Positions 49,798-58,751 of a stretch of 64,000 nucleotides of DNA are shown in pieces. The DNA is from Paenirhodobacter hankyongi (lineage in GTDB: Bacteria > Pseudomonadota > Alphaproteobacteria > Rhodobacterales > Rhodobacteraceae): positions 186,001 through 250,000 of the forward strand of contig NZ_RCHI01000001.1 of the NCBI RefSeq assembly GCF_003664585.1, read 5' to 3'. The notes under the pieces were generated by a model that saw only the letters and a list, made by a program, of their open reading frames with translations, was not told the origin of the DNA and made no database searches. Both the position numbers and the translations under genes were made by a program. Numbering within the stretch: the stretch's first letter is position 1; each line of letters starts with the position of its first letter.

Positions 49798-51693
49798 TCA
49801 GCCCTTGCTGTCGAGCGGCGTGGCGGGGGTGGCCTCGGGCTCCTCGCCCTTCTCCTCGCGCCGGGAAAAGCTTTTCAGCATCGCCGCTTCCAGCTCGGCG
49901 TTCAGCTCGCGGGTGCGCTGGATGTATTCGGGGTTCTGCTCGATCGGCACGCCGGGCTTCCAGGCCTGCGCCAGATCGCGCACCGCGGCGCGGTCGATCT
50001 TGAAGAAGATCTTCTCGAGCTCGGAGGCCTCGAACTCGTTCAGCCCGACGTTTTCCAGCACATAGCGCGCGGCGCGCAGCGACGAGTCGAAGAGCTCGCG
50101 CACGATGTCGTTGGCGCCGGCCTTGTAGAGCTCGAACACATGGATCCGGTCGCGGGCGCGGGCGATGATGTGCAGATCGGGCCGGACCGAGCGGGCATAG
50201 GCCACCAGCCGGTTCGCCGAGGCCTTGTCGTCAAGGCACACCACCAGCACCTGCGCCTTGGCCAGCCCCGCCGCCGCCAGCAGGTCGGGCCGCGTCGGAT
50301 CGCCGAAATAGGCCTTGAAGCCGAAGGTGCGCATCAGCTGGATCGTCTTCAGATCGGCATCGAGCACCGTGGTGCGGAAGCCCGACATCGTCACCATCCG
50401 GTTCACCACCTGGCCGAAGCGGCCGACGCCGGCGATGATGATCGGCTGCTGCTCGTCGATCTCGTCGGCATCGGGGCCGTCGTCCTCGCGCCGCAACCGG
50501 CGCGCGAGCTGTTCGTTCAGGATGAACAGCAGCGGCGTGATCAGCATCGAGAGCGCGATCAGCACCAGCACCTTTTCCGCGACGGGCGTGGGCAGGATCC
50601 GCTGGCTGACCGCGAAGGAGACGAGGACGAAGCCGAACTCGCCCGCCTGCGCCAGGCCAAGGGTGAAGAGGCCGCGATCCGCCCCCTTCAGCCGGAAGAT
50701 GCGGGCGAGCACGTAGAGCACCCCGGCCTTCACCGCCACCAGTGCGGCGACGAGGCCGATGATCTGGAACGGCTGGGCGGTGATCACCGCGAAATTGATG
50801 CCGGCGCCGACGGTGATGAAAAAGAGGCCCATCAGCAGGCCCTTGAACGGCTCGATGTCGCTTTCGAGCTCGTGCCGGAATTCGCTGTCGGCGAGAACCA
50901 CGCCGGCAAGGAAGGTGCCAAGCGCCGGCGAGAGCCCCACGAGGCTCATCAGCGAGGCGATGCCCACAACGATCAGCAGCGCCATCGCGGTGTTGATCTC
51001 GCGCAGCCGTGCGCCATGCACGAAGCGGAAGACGGGCCGCACCAGATAGTGCCCGGCGATGATGATGAAGGCGACGGCGGCGAGCGTCATCAGCGTCACG
51101 CCCCAGCCCGGCATGCTGTCGATGAAGCGGCTGACCGGGTGATCGCCCGCCGCCTCGGCCTTGGCGACGGCGCGCGCGCCCGGCAGCGCCAGCAGCGGCA
51201 GCAGCGCCAGCATCGGGATCACCGCGATATCCTGCGTCAGCAGCACCGCGAAGGCCGAGCGCCCGCCCGCCGTCTGCATCAGCCGCTTCTCGTTCAGCGT
51301 CTGCAGCACGATCGCCGTCGAGGAGAGCGAGAAGATCATGCCAAGGGCCACCGCGACCGGCAGGGTCTGGCCGAAGGACAGCGTGAAGATCGTCACCAGC
51401 GCCATCGTCAGCAGCACCTGCAAGCCGCCCAGCCCCACCAGCTTGTCGCGCATCGCCCAGAGCGCGCGCGGTTCCAGCTCCAGCCCGATCAGGAACAGCA
51501 TCATCACCACGCCGAATTCGGAGAAATGCTGCAGATCCGTCATCTCCGACCCCGACAGGCCCAGCACCGGCCCGATCAGGATGCCGGCGCAAAGGTATCC
51601 CAGCACCGAGCCCAGCCCCGCGCGGGTGGCCAGCGGCACCGCGATCACCATCGCGAATAGGTAAAGTGTGGCCTGAATCAGGAAGCCGGTCAT
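49798..51693 (-). CDS. CPA2-family monovalent cation:proton antiporter (KefB/KefC-like)
   Basis: Inner-membrane K+ or Na+/H+ antiporter of 631 residues. About 12 helices fill residues 1-385 (TLYLFAMVIAVPLATRAGLG and on), then a TrkA-N/RCK domain starts at about 413 (PIIIAGVGRFGQVVNRMVTM). The C-terminal 120 residues are charged. KefC-type transporters are gated by glutathione adducts; the glutathione site cannot be confirmed here, and no KefF/KefG flavoprotein gene is adjacent. Closely similar proteins act as simple K+ efflux systems. Confidence 0.92.
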   Translation of the reverse strand: MTGFLIQATLYLFAMVIAVPLATRAGLGSVLGYLCAGILIGPVLGLSGSEMTDLQHFSEFGVVMMLFLIGLELEPRALWAMRDKLVGLGGLQVLLTMALVTIFTLSFGQTLPVAVALGMIFSLSSTAIVLQTLNEKRLMQTAGGRSAFAVLLTQDIAVIPMLALLPLLALPGARAVAKAEAAGDHPVSRFIDSMPGWGVTLMTLAAVAFIIIAGHYLVRPVFRFVHGARLREINTAMALLIVVGIASLMSLVGLSPALGTFLAGVVLADSEFRHELESDIEPFKGLLMGLFFITVGAGINFAVITAQPFQIIGLVAALVAVKAGVLYVLARIFRLKGADRGLFTLGLAQAGEFGFVLVSFAVSQRILPTPVAEKVLVLIALSMLITPLLFILNEQLARRLRREDDGPDADEIDEQQPIIIAGVGRFGQVVNRMVTMSGFRTTVLDADLKTIQLMRTFGFKAYFGDPTRPDLLAAAGLAKAQVLVVCLDDKASANRLVAYARSVRPDLHIIARARDRIHVFELYKAGANDIVRELFDSSLRAARYVLENVGLNEFEASELEKIFFKIDRAAVRDLAQAWKPGVPIEQNPEYIQRTRELNAELEAAMLKSFSRREEKGEEPEATPATPLDSKG

Positions 51694-51825
51694 GTGCGCG
51701 GGGACTCGTCAACTGGGCCGCGCGAAGCGGCCGGAGGAAAGGGGGAGGGTGAACGCGACAAGCCTAGAGCATCACGCCCCGGCGGCAAGGCAGAAACCGT
51801 CGTTTGTCGAAGCTGTTATCGCCCG

Positions 51826-54800
51826 TCAGCTGCCCTTGAGCATCTTCAGCATCAGGGTGCGGCTGCCCTTCTGATAGGTCAGCTGTCCGTCGCCAATGGC
51901 GGTGACCCTGCCGCCGTCGAGCCGGTCGCCGACCGAGACCTTGACGAAGCGGCCGTTCGGCATCCGGATCAGCGCGCGGCGATTGCCCGAGCCGCCGTAA
52001 ACGCCGATCAGGTTCATCTCGCGCAGCGCCAGCGCGTTCTGCTCGGTCGCCTGTTTCGCCACCGAGGCCGAGGTCGGCATGTTGCGCGTCGGCATCGTCG
52101 GCTCGGGCTCGTCCAGCTCGACCAGCGGCTCGGGCGCGGTGGCCACGGTACGCCGCGGCGCGGGGGCGGCCTTCTGCGGGGCCGGAGCGGGGGCGGCGAC
52201 CGGGGCGGGCGGAGCCACCACCACCGGCACCGGTGCCGCGGCGGCGATGACCGGCTCGGGTTCGGAGGCGATGGCAAGCGCGAGCGCCTGCTCGACCGAG
52301 GTCTTGAAGCTGCGCGGGCGGGCCGCGGGGCGGCGCGAGACCGAGACCGCCTGCGAGGTGGCATCGGCAACCGCCGCTGTGGCCGCCTTGGCCTCTGCTT
52401 CGGCCTTTGCCGCTTCGGCCTCGGCTGCGGCGGCGGCCATCTCGGCGCTGCGCTGCACGGCTGCCGGCCGGGCCGAGGGGCGTTGAGCGGCAAGGCGCAG
52501 CTCTTCGGCAGAGAGCGGCGCGGCCGGCGCGGCCACTGCGGTGTCGGGGGCCGGCGCGGGGGCCGGTGTCGGGGCCGGCTGCACGGCAGGCGCCGCGGCG
52601 GTGGCGGCGGTCTCGACACCCGCCGGCCGGGTCTTCGGCTTGAAGCGTTTCAGTGCCGGGTCAGCCCAGGGCAGGGCGGCGGCCGCCTCGGCGGCGATGG
52701 CGGCCTGCGTCACCGTCTCGGGGCGGGCGCGCGACGCGCGCGGCGGGCGGCCGGCGTAGAGGGTGAAGCCGCCCGGCGTCACCACGCCCTCGGGCGTCGG
52801 TTCGAAACTGTCGCCCGGCGTGACGCGGGCCAGATCCTCGAAGGGCGGCGGGGCAGCCGGGACGACGGGCTGGGCATCGGCCTGCGGCGCGGCAGGCGCG
52901 AGCACGGCGCCGGCCGGCGCGCCGGCCGCGGTCTCGGCCGCGGGGGGCGCCGCCGCGAGGGCGGCGTCGCCGGTGCCGGGTTCCGCGGGGGCGGCCTCCG
53001 GCGCGTCGGCGGCGGGTTCGGCGGGCAGCTGCGCGCTCGACAGCGTCGCGTCTGGGGCCACGGCATCCGGGGGCGCAGCGTCGGGGCCGACCGCGTCGCG
53101 TGCTGCGAGGGCATCCGGCGCGATGCCATCGGCCGCCATCTCGGGATCGGTGCCGGCAGGATCAGCGCCCGCAAGATCGCCATCGGCGGCCATGTCGCTT
53201 GCGGCTTCGTCCGCGGCGCTTGGCTGGGCGTCGCCATCGGCTGCCTGCATCTCGGGGGCGGTGTCGGCGGGAAGGTCGCTCGCCGCGGTTTCGGTGCTGA
53301 CGGGGGGCTCCTCGGCCTGGCCGTCGATCGTGGGCGCAAGCGCTGTGTCGGTGCCGACCCGCGGCGCGGGCACATCGAGATACGAGGCCCAGATCGCCAC
53401 CAGCCCGAGGAAGATCACCAGCGCGGCCACCAGCGTGACGCCCAGATGGCGCGGCTTGCCGCCGACCTCCTTGTGCCGGCGCGCGCCGAAGACCGTGGTC
53501 TCTGGCGGGGCGGGCGCGGGCTCGACCGGGGCGGGTTTCTTCTTCTCGATGCGCTGTGCCTTGCGCGGCGCGGCCAGGACGGGGGCGGCCTCCTCTTCGG
53601 GCAGGTCGAGCCCGGGGGCGGCGATCGCGGCGGTGCGCAGCGCGCCGCCCAGCGGGCGGGGCGGGGCCGCGCCGCGCGCGACGCCGGCGAGCGGCGGAAC
53701 ACGGGGCGACCGCTGGGCGGCGCCGGCCTTCGGCTCGGCAGCCTCGTTCTCGCTCTCGGCCGCGGTCTTCGCGTCCGCGTCGGGGGCGTCATCCGTTTCG
53801 GAGGCGCCGTTGGCGGCGTCCTCGACCGGGGCCGCTTGCGGTTCCGTGACGGCCTCGTCGGCCGTCTCGGCCGCTTCCGGGGCCTCTTCGGCACGGTTCT
53901 CTTCCGCGGGGGCGGAGGTGTCTTCAGTCGCCTCTGCCGTCGCGGCGACGGCATCCTCTGCCGCGGTGTCCGCGGCGGGGGTGTCCTCGGCGGGGGGGGC
54001 GATCTCGGCCGCCGTCATCTCGATCGCGCTCGCCTCGGCGGCGACAAGGGCCGCGGCAACCGCCAGCGTGTCGCTTTCGGCGGGGCCTTCCTCGGTCGCA
54101 AGCTCGGCCGCTTCCGCCTCGGGCACCGCGTCGAGCGGCGCGAGCGGGGCATCCGCGTCGGCCGGGGGCTCCTCGGCCGCGACCGGCGCATCGGCGTAGT
54201 CTTCCGCGTCGCCTTCGGTCGCGGGCCGGTCCGCGGGGGCAGGCGCCTCCTCGAGCGGCGCGTTCAGCGCGTGTTCGAGATCGGCAAGGGCCTCGGGATC
54301 GTCGATCTCATCATCGAGCTCGGGGCGGGGAGGCGCCTCCGCCGCAGATTCGGGGGGTGCCTCGGCGAGAGCGGCCTCGGCGACCGGCGGCTCGGGCGGA
54401 ACGTCGGAGTCGGGTTGAACGTCGGAGGGGACATCGGCCGGCTCGGGAAAGGCCGTCTCGGCACTCTCTTCGGCAGGCGCTGCCTCGGTGCTTTCCGCCT
54501 CCGCGGCGACCACCTCGGGCTCGGCGACCGTGTCCATCGCGGGCGCCGTCTCCGTCTCCGTCTCCGTCTCCGTCTCCGTCGCAGGCTCCGCCTCGGCGGG
54601 CGCGATCATCTCCTCGACCGCGAGCGCCTCGGTCGCGATCCCGCTGTCCGGGGACGGCGTGTCCTCGAGCGGGGGGATCTCCTCAGCGGCAGGCGGCATC
54701 GGCGCTTCCGGGAGGGGGGCAACGGCTTCGGCCCCTTCCGCCATCAGGTCGAGCGGCGCGGCATGGGGGGCCGTGGCCAGCGGCACCGGGTCCTGGTCGC

Positions 54801-55317
54801 GATCCAGCCGCACGCCCTCGGGCAGGTGACGGCCGGCGACCGAGCTCAGCCCGAACCAGGGCTCGCCGGCGAAGTTGCCGGGGGCCGGGACGGCGACGAA
54901 GCCCACCGGGCAGAAGCCCCAGTCCTCGGCAAAGCTTTCCGCCTCGGCCAGGGTGTCGCGTGCCACGACCGCCACCTGCACCCGCTCGCCGCGGCCCGAC
55001 CAGTCGAAGACCAGGTCGGGCACCTCGTAGGGCGTCATCCCCTCGAGCGCGGCGGTGATCTGGCGGCGGCGCATTGCGGGGCGCGGGCCGGGGGCGGCGA
55101 TCTCGGCATAGAGGATCTGGCTTGCCGGGATGATCAGCTTGGTCAGCACGCCGGTTTCGGGGGCACGCGCCTCGGCCAGGCGGCGCATCCGGCCAAGTTC
55201 CTCGGCCAGATTCGGCGCATCGAGGCTGACTTCGCCCAGGATCTCCCAGCCGGTCGGGGTGCGGTGCAGCAGGCCGATGCCGTCATGCGATAGATTGAGC
55301 GCGAAGCTGGGTTTCAT
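51826..55317 (-). CDS. Large membrane protein with a GspL-like N-terminus and a GspC/PilP-like C-terminus
   Basis: A 1163-residue protein. Residues 1-175 look like the cytosolic actin-like domain of GspL/PilM (WEILGEVSLDAPNLAEEL, IIPASQILYAEIAAPGPRPA, RQITAALEGMTPYEVPDLVF). About 215-560 is an Ala/Glu/Pro-rich, acidic, disordered stretch that includes a Glu-Thr repeat. One helix lies at about 627-648 (GVTLVAALVIFLGLVAIWAS). A second Ala/Pro-rich linker follows, and residues 1095-1163 resemble the HR domain of GspC/PilP (LIGVYGGSGNRRALIRMPNG, VSVGDRLDGGRVTAIGDGQL). No other secretion or pilus gene is near. ATG at 55317 fits the domain start. Proteins like this are often mislabelled as translation initiation factor because of their composition. 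Function unknown. Confidence 0.7.
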   Translation of the reverse strand: MKPSFALNLSHDGIGLLHRTPTGWEILGEVSLDAPNLAEELGRMRRLAEARAPETGVLTKLIIPASQILYAEIAAPGPRPAMRRRQITAALEGMTPYEVPDLVFDWSGRGERVQVAVVARDTLAEAESFAEDWGFCPVGFVAVPAPGNFAGEPWFGLSSVAGRHLPEGVRLDRDQDPVPLATAPHAAPLDLMAEGAEAVAPLPEAPMPPAAEEIPPLEDTPSPDSGIATEALAVEEMIAPAEAEPATETETETETETAPAMDTVAEPEVVAAEAESTEAAPAEESAETAFPEPADVPSDVQPDSDVPPEPPVAEAALAEAPPESAAEAPPRPELDDEIDDPEALADLEHALNAPLEEAPAPADRPATEGDAEDYADAPVAAEEPPADADAPLAPLDAVPEAEAAELATEEGPAESDTLAVAAALVAAEASAIEMTAAEIAPPAEDTPAADTAAEDAVAATAEATEDTSAPAEENRAEEAPEAAETADEAVTEPQAAPVEDAANGASETDDAPDADAKTAAESENEAAEPKAGAAQRSPRVPPLAGVARGAAPPRPLGGALRTAAIAAPGLDLPEEEAAPVLAAPRKAQRIEKKKPAPVEPAPAPPETTVFGARRHKEVGGKPRHLGVTLVAALVIFLGLVAIWASYLDVPAPRVGTDTALAPTIDGQAEEPPVSTETAASDLPADTAPEMQAADGDAQPSAADEAASDMAADGDLAGADPAGTDPEMAADGIAPDALAARDAVGPDAAPPDAVAPDATLSSAQLPAEPAADAPEAAPAEPGTGDAALAAAPPAAETAAGAPAGAVLAPAAPQADAQPVVPAAPPPFEDLARVTPGDSFEPTPEGVVTPGGFTLYAGRPPRASRARPETVTQAAIAAEAAAALPWADPALKRFKPKTRPAGVETAATAAAPAVQPAPTPAPAPAPDTAVAAPAAPLSAEELRLAAQRPSARPAAVQRSAEMAAAAAEAEAAKAEAEAKAATAAVADATSQAVSVSRRPAARPRSFKTSVEQALALAIASEPEPVIAAAAPVPVVVAPPAPVAAPAPAPQKAAPAPRRTVATAPEPLVELDEPEPTMPTRNMPTSASVAKQATEQNALALREMNLIGVYGGSGNRRALIRMPNGRFVKVSVGDRLDGGRVTAIGDGQLTYQKGSRTLMLKMLKGS
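54548..54580. repeat. Hexanucleotide tandem repeat inside the large membrane protein gene
   Basis: Five perfect GTCTCC units plus a partial one; on the coding strand they read GAG ACG and encode alternating Glu-Thr. Because the unit is six bases, gain or loss keeps the frame and would only alter linker length. Confidence 0.9.
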
Positions 55318-55548
55318 GACGGGGCTCTGGACATGCGGGACGGGCGCCGGAACGGGCGCAGGCGGTTCCTTCCTTGGTAAAGCATCTTCCCCGCCATGAA
55401 AAGCGGGGCCCGGGCCGCCGGCCCTGCCAGCACCCGCATCGGGCGGCATTTCTCCGCCGAATGTTGAAAAAGTGATGGGGGGCGATCCCTGGAGCGACTG
55501 TCGCCGCCCGGCTGAGGGCTTATTTCTGCTGCGCCCCGCACCCGGAAC

Positions 55549-55573
55549 AAGGCCGGGCGCAGGGCCCGGCCTT
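55549..55573 (-). terminator. Terminator-like hairpin after metY
   Basis: AAGGCCGGGC/GCCCGGCCTT with a 5-nt loop lies 22 bp beyond the metY stop. T-tract is weak (TTGTTCC), so it may only slow polymerase. Confidence 0.5.
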
Positions 55574-55594
55574 CCTGGTTCTCGCGGTGCCGCC

Positions 55595-56878
55595 TCAGGC
55601 GGTGGCGGCGGCCAGTGCCTGATCGAGGTCGTCGATCAGGTCGGCCACATCCTCGATCCCGATCGAGAGCCGCACCACGCCCGGCGCGGCGCCGGCGGCG
55701 ACCTGCTGTTCCTCGCTCAGCTGGCGGTGCGTGGTCGAGGCGGGGTGGATGATCAGCGAGCGCGCATCGCCGAGGTTCGCGACGTGGCTGAAGAGCTTCA
55801 GATTGTCGACGAGCTTGACGCAGGCGTCATAGCCGCCCTTCACCGCCACGGTGAAGAGCGCGCCGGCGCCCTTCGGGCAGATCTTCGCGACCCGGTCGTG
55901 CCAGGGCGAGGACGGCAGGCCCGCCCAGGTGACATAGTCGATGCGCGGGTCCTTCTCGAGCCACTCGGCCACGGCCTTCGCGTTCGCCACGTGCTTTTCC
56001 ATGCGCAGGCTGAGCGTCTCGATCCCCATCAGCGTGTAATGCGCTGCCTGCGGGTTCATCGTCATGCCAAGGTCGCGCAGCCCGATCGCGATCGAGTGGA
56101 AGGTGTAGGCCATCGGCCCGAGCGCCTCGTGGAACTTCAGCCCGTGATAGGCCGGTTCGGGCGCGCTGAGCGAGGGGAACTTGTCCGAGGCCGACCAGTC
56201 GAACTTGCCGGAATCGACGATCGCGCCGCCCATCACCGTGCCGTTGCCGGTGAGGTATTTCGTCGTCGAATGCACGACCAGCGTCGCGCCATGCTCGATC
56301 GGGCGGCACAGGTAGGGCGAGGCAAGGGTGTTGTCGACGATCAGCGGCAGGCCGAGCTTGTCCGCCACCTTAGCCACCGCGTCGAGGTCGGTGATGTAGC
56401 CGCCGGGGTTCGAGATCGACTCGCAGAAGATCGCGCGGGTGTTCTCGTCCACCGCCGCCTCGATCGCCGCGGGATCGTCGAAATCGACGAAGGTGCAGCC
56501 CCAGCCGAAGCGCTTCATCGTCAGGCCGAACTGGGTGATGGTGCCGCCGTAAAGGCGCGTCGAGGCGACGATGTTCAGGCCCGGCCCCATCAGCGGGAAG
56601 AGCGCCATGATCTGGGCCGCGTGGCCCGAGGAGCAGCACACCGCCCCCGCGCCGCCTTCGAGCGCGGCGATGCGGCCGGCGAGCGCCGAGACCGTCGGGT
56701 TCGTCAGCCGCGAATAGATGTAGCCCACTTCCTGCAGGTTGAAGAGCCGCGCCGCGTGATCGGCGTCTTTGAAGACATAGGCCGTGGTCTGATAGATCGG
56801 CACCTGGCGGGCGCCGGTCGCGGGGTCGGGCTCGGCCCCGGCGTGCACCTGCAGCGTGTCAAAGGAAAAGTCGGTCAT
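55595..56878 (-). CDS. metY: O-acetylhomoserine sulfhydrylase / aminocarboxypropyltransferase
   Basis: PLP enzyme of the Cys/Met metabolism family that makes homocysteine (or methionine) from O-acetylhomoserine and sulfide or a thiol. It has 427 residues. Key parts: IYSRLTNPTVSALAGRIAAL near 54-73, SSGHAAQIMAL near 83, and the PLP lysine in VVHSTTKYLTGNGTVMGG near 205. The long loop before the C-terminal domain is typical of MetY rather than MetB. ATG at 56878 has a GGGAGG ribosome site; the frame upstream is not coding. Confidence 0.93.
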   Translation of the reverse strand: MTDFSFDTLQVHAGAEPDPATGARQVPIYQTTAYVFKDADHAARLFNLQEVGYIYSRLTNPTVSALAGRIAALEGGAGAVCCSSGHAAQIMALFPLMGPGLNIVASTRLYGGTITQFGLTMKRFGWGCTFVDFDDPAAIEAAVDENTRAIFCESISNPGGYITDLDAVAKVADKLGLPLIVDNTLASPYLCRPIEHGATLVVHSTTKYLTGNGTVMGGAIVDSGKFDWSASDKFPSLSAPEPAYHGLKFHEALGPMAYTFHSIAIGLRDLGMTMNPQAAHYTLMGIETLSLRMEKHVANAKAVAEWLEKDPRIDYVTWAGLPSSPWHDRVAKICPKGAGALFTVAVKGGYDACVKLVDNLKLFSHVANLGDARSLIIHPASTTHRQLSEEQQVAAGAAPGVVRLSIGIEDVADLIDDLDQALAAATA

Positions 56879-56972
56879 ATGCGCCTCCCGAAATGCATCG
56901 GGGCGAACCCTATCGCCGGGCCCGGGGCGCTTCAAACACATTCGTTTTGCGCGGGATGTTCCGGCTCAGGAC

Positions 56973-57341
56973 CTAGAGGCCGAGGTGCAGATGCCCGCGC
57001 AGCCGGTACCAGGCCGGTGCGATGAAGCATTTCAGCACCATGTAGGTGAAGCCGATCGCGCCAAGCTGGCCCGCCGACTCGATCATCCGGTCAGGGCTGA
57101 ACGGCGCCCCCGCGGAGGTCGAGAAGGGCTGCACGATGAAGGCCAGCAGCTCTGCCGCAAAGGCCGAGGCCAGCGCCAGCGCCGCAAGCGTGCCGAGAAA
57201 CCGCAGCGGCCGGAACCAGCCCGACAGCCCGGTGTGCACGGCCTCGGCGAAGATCGCCAGGCCGATGCCGGTCAGGGTGGTCATGACGACGGGGACTTCC
57301 GCACCGAGAATCGGAACCGTGAATTCCATGAGCCGGTCCAT
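56973..57341 (-). CDS. Small multi-pass membrane protein of unknown function
   Basis: A 122-residue protein I do not recognise. Three hydrophobic stretches stand out: about 17-35 (PVVMTTLTGIGLAIFAEAVH), 46-70 (RFLGTLAALALASAFAAELL) and 90-110 (LGAIGFTYMVLKCFIAPAWY). It has a clear GGGAG ribosome site. It lies 94 bp upstream of metY on the same strand with its own start region, so cotranscription is possible. No domain or catalytic residue is evident. Confidence 0.75.
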   Translation of the reverse strand: MDRLMEFTVPILGAEVPVVMTTLTGIGLAIFAEAVHTGLSGWFRPLRFLGTLAALALASAFAAELLAFIVQPFSTSAGAPFSPDRMIESAGQLGAIGFTYMVLKCFIAPAWYRLRGHLHLGL

Positions 57342-57428
57342 GGGTTTCTCCCTCTACGCTCTGCCAAAAAGTTAACGGCAAACTGCGGTGGGATTGCGGG
57401 AAAACCGTGGTGGAAATGTGGCGGCGCC

Positions 57429-58424
57429 TCAGCGCAGCCAGAGCCCCTCGCGCCGGATCGCGTTGCGCAGCACCTGCTCGCGCCGCGGCAGGGCGTCGCG
57501 GTCGAACTTGCGCCGCAGCTTCTGGCCCTTGTGCTGATAGATCAGCTTCTTCGCGGGCAGGTAGGTCTTCAGCACCTTCTTCACCGCGTTCGGCGCCGTG
57601 ACCTCCTCGACCATCGCCACCGCTGCGTCGCTTTCGCGCGCATAGAGCAGCGGCAGGGCGCGGTAATGGGTGGAGACCGCGCCATCGAGCCCGGCAAGCT
57701 CTGGCCCAGGCCGGCCGCCGCCGAAGGAGTGGATCACCAGCGGCAGCGCGATCTGGTCGAGCCAGGGATCGAGCGACTGGCTGGCCAGTTCGTCGGGTGT
57801 GCTCCAGCGGATCCAGTGCGCATAATGCATGAAGCGCTTGCCGAAGGCCTGGGCGTCGGCGCCGAAGAACCAGCCGGCGTTGAAGTAGAGATAGCGCTGC
57901 CAGTATTCATCGGGCTTGCTCAGGTCGAGCGAGCTTTCGAAATCGAGGCCGAAATGGTCGTAGAGGCTCTTCCAGATCTCGGTGTAGCCGACCTTGTAGA
58001 GCGGCGGCTCGGGCCAGGTGCCCTCGCGCCGCATCGAGGCCGAGGGGCGCGCGAAATCGAAGCCCACGCTGCTCAGCGGCCCGGTGAACACAGTGTCGGT
58101 GTCGAAGAAGACGAAAGGCTCGGCCGGCAGCGCCGTCATCGCCTCGATCTTGTTGCCGTAGGGATAGCTTTCGCCGAAGTGCTTGTTCTCGAAGGGGACG
58201 ATCTCGGCGCCGGCTTCCGTCAGCAGCGCCCGCACCGGGTCCGAGATCCGCACCGGTTGCGACCAGCGTGCGCCCGTGGGCTCGGCGATCAGCAGCCGGC
58301 CGGCGAAATCGGGATTGGTCTTGCGGAAGGAGAGGGCGAAGAGGATCGCCTCGTATTCGAGCCGCCCGGCCTGCGCCACACAGAACACGTTGTAGGTTTG
58401 CCCGCTGGCCGCTGTGCCCGTCAT
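57429..58424 (-). CDS. Hypothetical protein with GT-A-like DxD motif
   Basis: A 331-residue soluble protein that I cannot place in a named family. It starts TYNVFCVAQAGRLEYEAILF; near residue 100 it has EPFVFFDTDTVFTG, a DxD-like motif with flanking hydrophobic strands as in nucleotide-sugar glycosyltransferases. Later segments (YFNAGWFFGADAQAFGKRFM) resemble those of GT-A enzymes that recheck acceptors. The C-terminus is basic. The ATG at 58424 has an AAAGG site; a GTG five codons upstream is less likely. A glycosyltransferase is plausible but not shown. Confidence 0.72.
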   Translation of the reverse strand: MTGTAASGQTYNVFCVAQAGRLEYEAILFALSFRKTNPDFAGRLLIAEPTGARWSQPVRISDPVRALLTEAGAEIVPFENKHFGESYPYGNKIEAMTALPAEPFVFFDTDTVFTGPLSSVGFDFARPSASMRREGTWPEPPLYKVGYTEIWKSLYDHFGLDFESSLDLSKPDEYWQRYLYFNAGWFFGADAQAFGKRFMHYAHWIRWSTPDELASQSLDPWLDQIALPLVIHSFGGGRPGPELAGLDGAVSTHYRALPLLYARESDAAVAMVEEVTAPNAVKKVLKTYLPAKKLIYQHKGQKLRRKFDRDALPRREQVLRNAIRREGLWLR

Positions 58425-58550
58425 CGTAATGCCTTTCACTGTCGCGACACTATAGCGGCAGAGCGGCGGCGGAGGGAAGGTGCCGCGCGCGCGAAGACCG
58501 CAGCAGAAGTGCCCGCAGGCCTTGCGAAAATCACCAATCCTGGGGGGGAA

Positions 58551-58634
58551 TGGTGGGTGACCCTGGAATCGAACCAGGCGTGGGTCTCCCCGGCGGAGTT
58601 ACAGTCCGCTGCCGCACCTTGCAGCTCGTCACCC
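58551..58634 (-). tRNA. tRNA-Tyr (anticodon GTA)
   Basis: 84-nt class II tRNA with CCA encoded. Acceptor stem GGGTGAC/GTCACCC, anticodon stem GCGGA/TCCGC with loop CTGTAAC, a long variable arm (CGGGGAGACCCACG), T-arm CCTGG-TTCGATT-CCAGG, discriminator A. It lies between the DxD gene (downstream on its strand) and rlmB. No integrase or duplicated 3' end is seen beside it. Confidence 0.96.
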
Positions 58635-58751
58635 GACGTGGGGCGGGATTTACCGAAGGGGTCGGGGGGCGTCAAGCGGGTTTTTCACGGATTTCGCGGC
58701 TCTTGCCAAAACGGCGCTGCCGGCGCAGGAAGGGACAAAAGGGGAGCGGCG

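Noticed and set aside
58551..58634. tRNA-Tyr as an attachment site of an integrated element
   Set aside because: No integrase, no repeat of the tRNA 3' end and ordinary core genes on both sides.
56856..58751. Long 5' extension of the rlmB frame
   Set aside because: It crosses the tRNA-Tyr gene and is antisense to the DxD gene; the RlmB domain begins at 58752.
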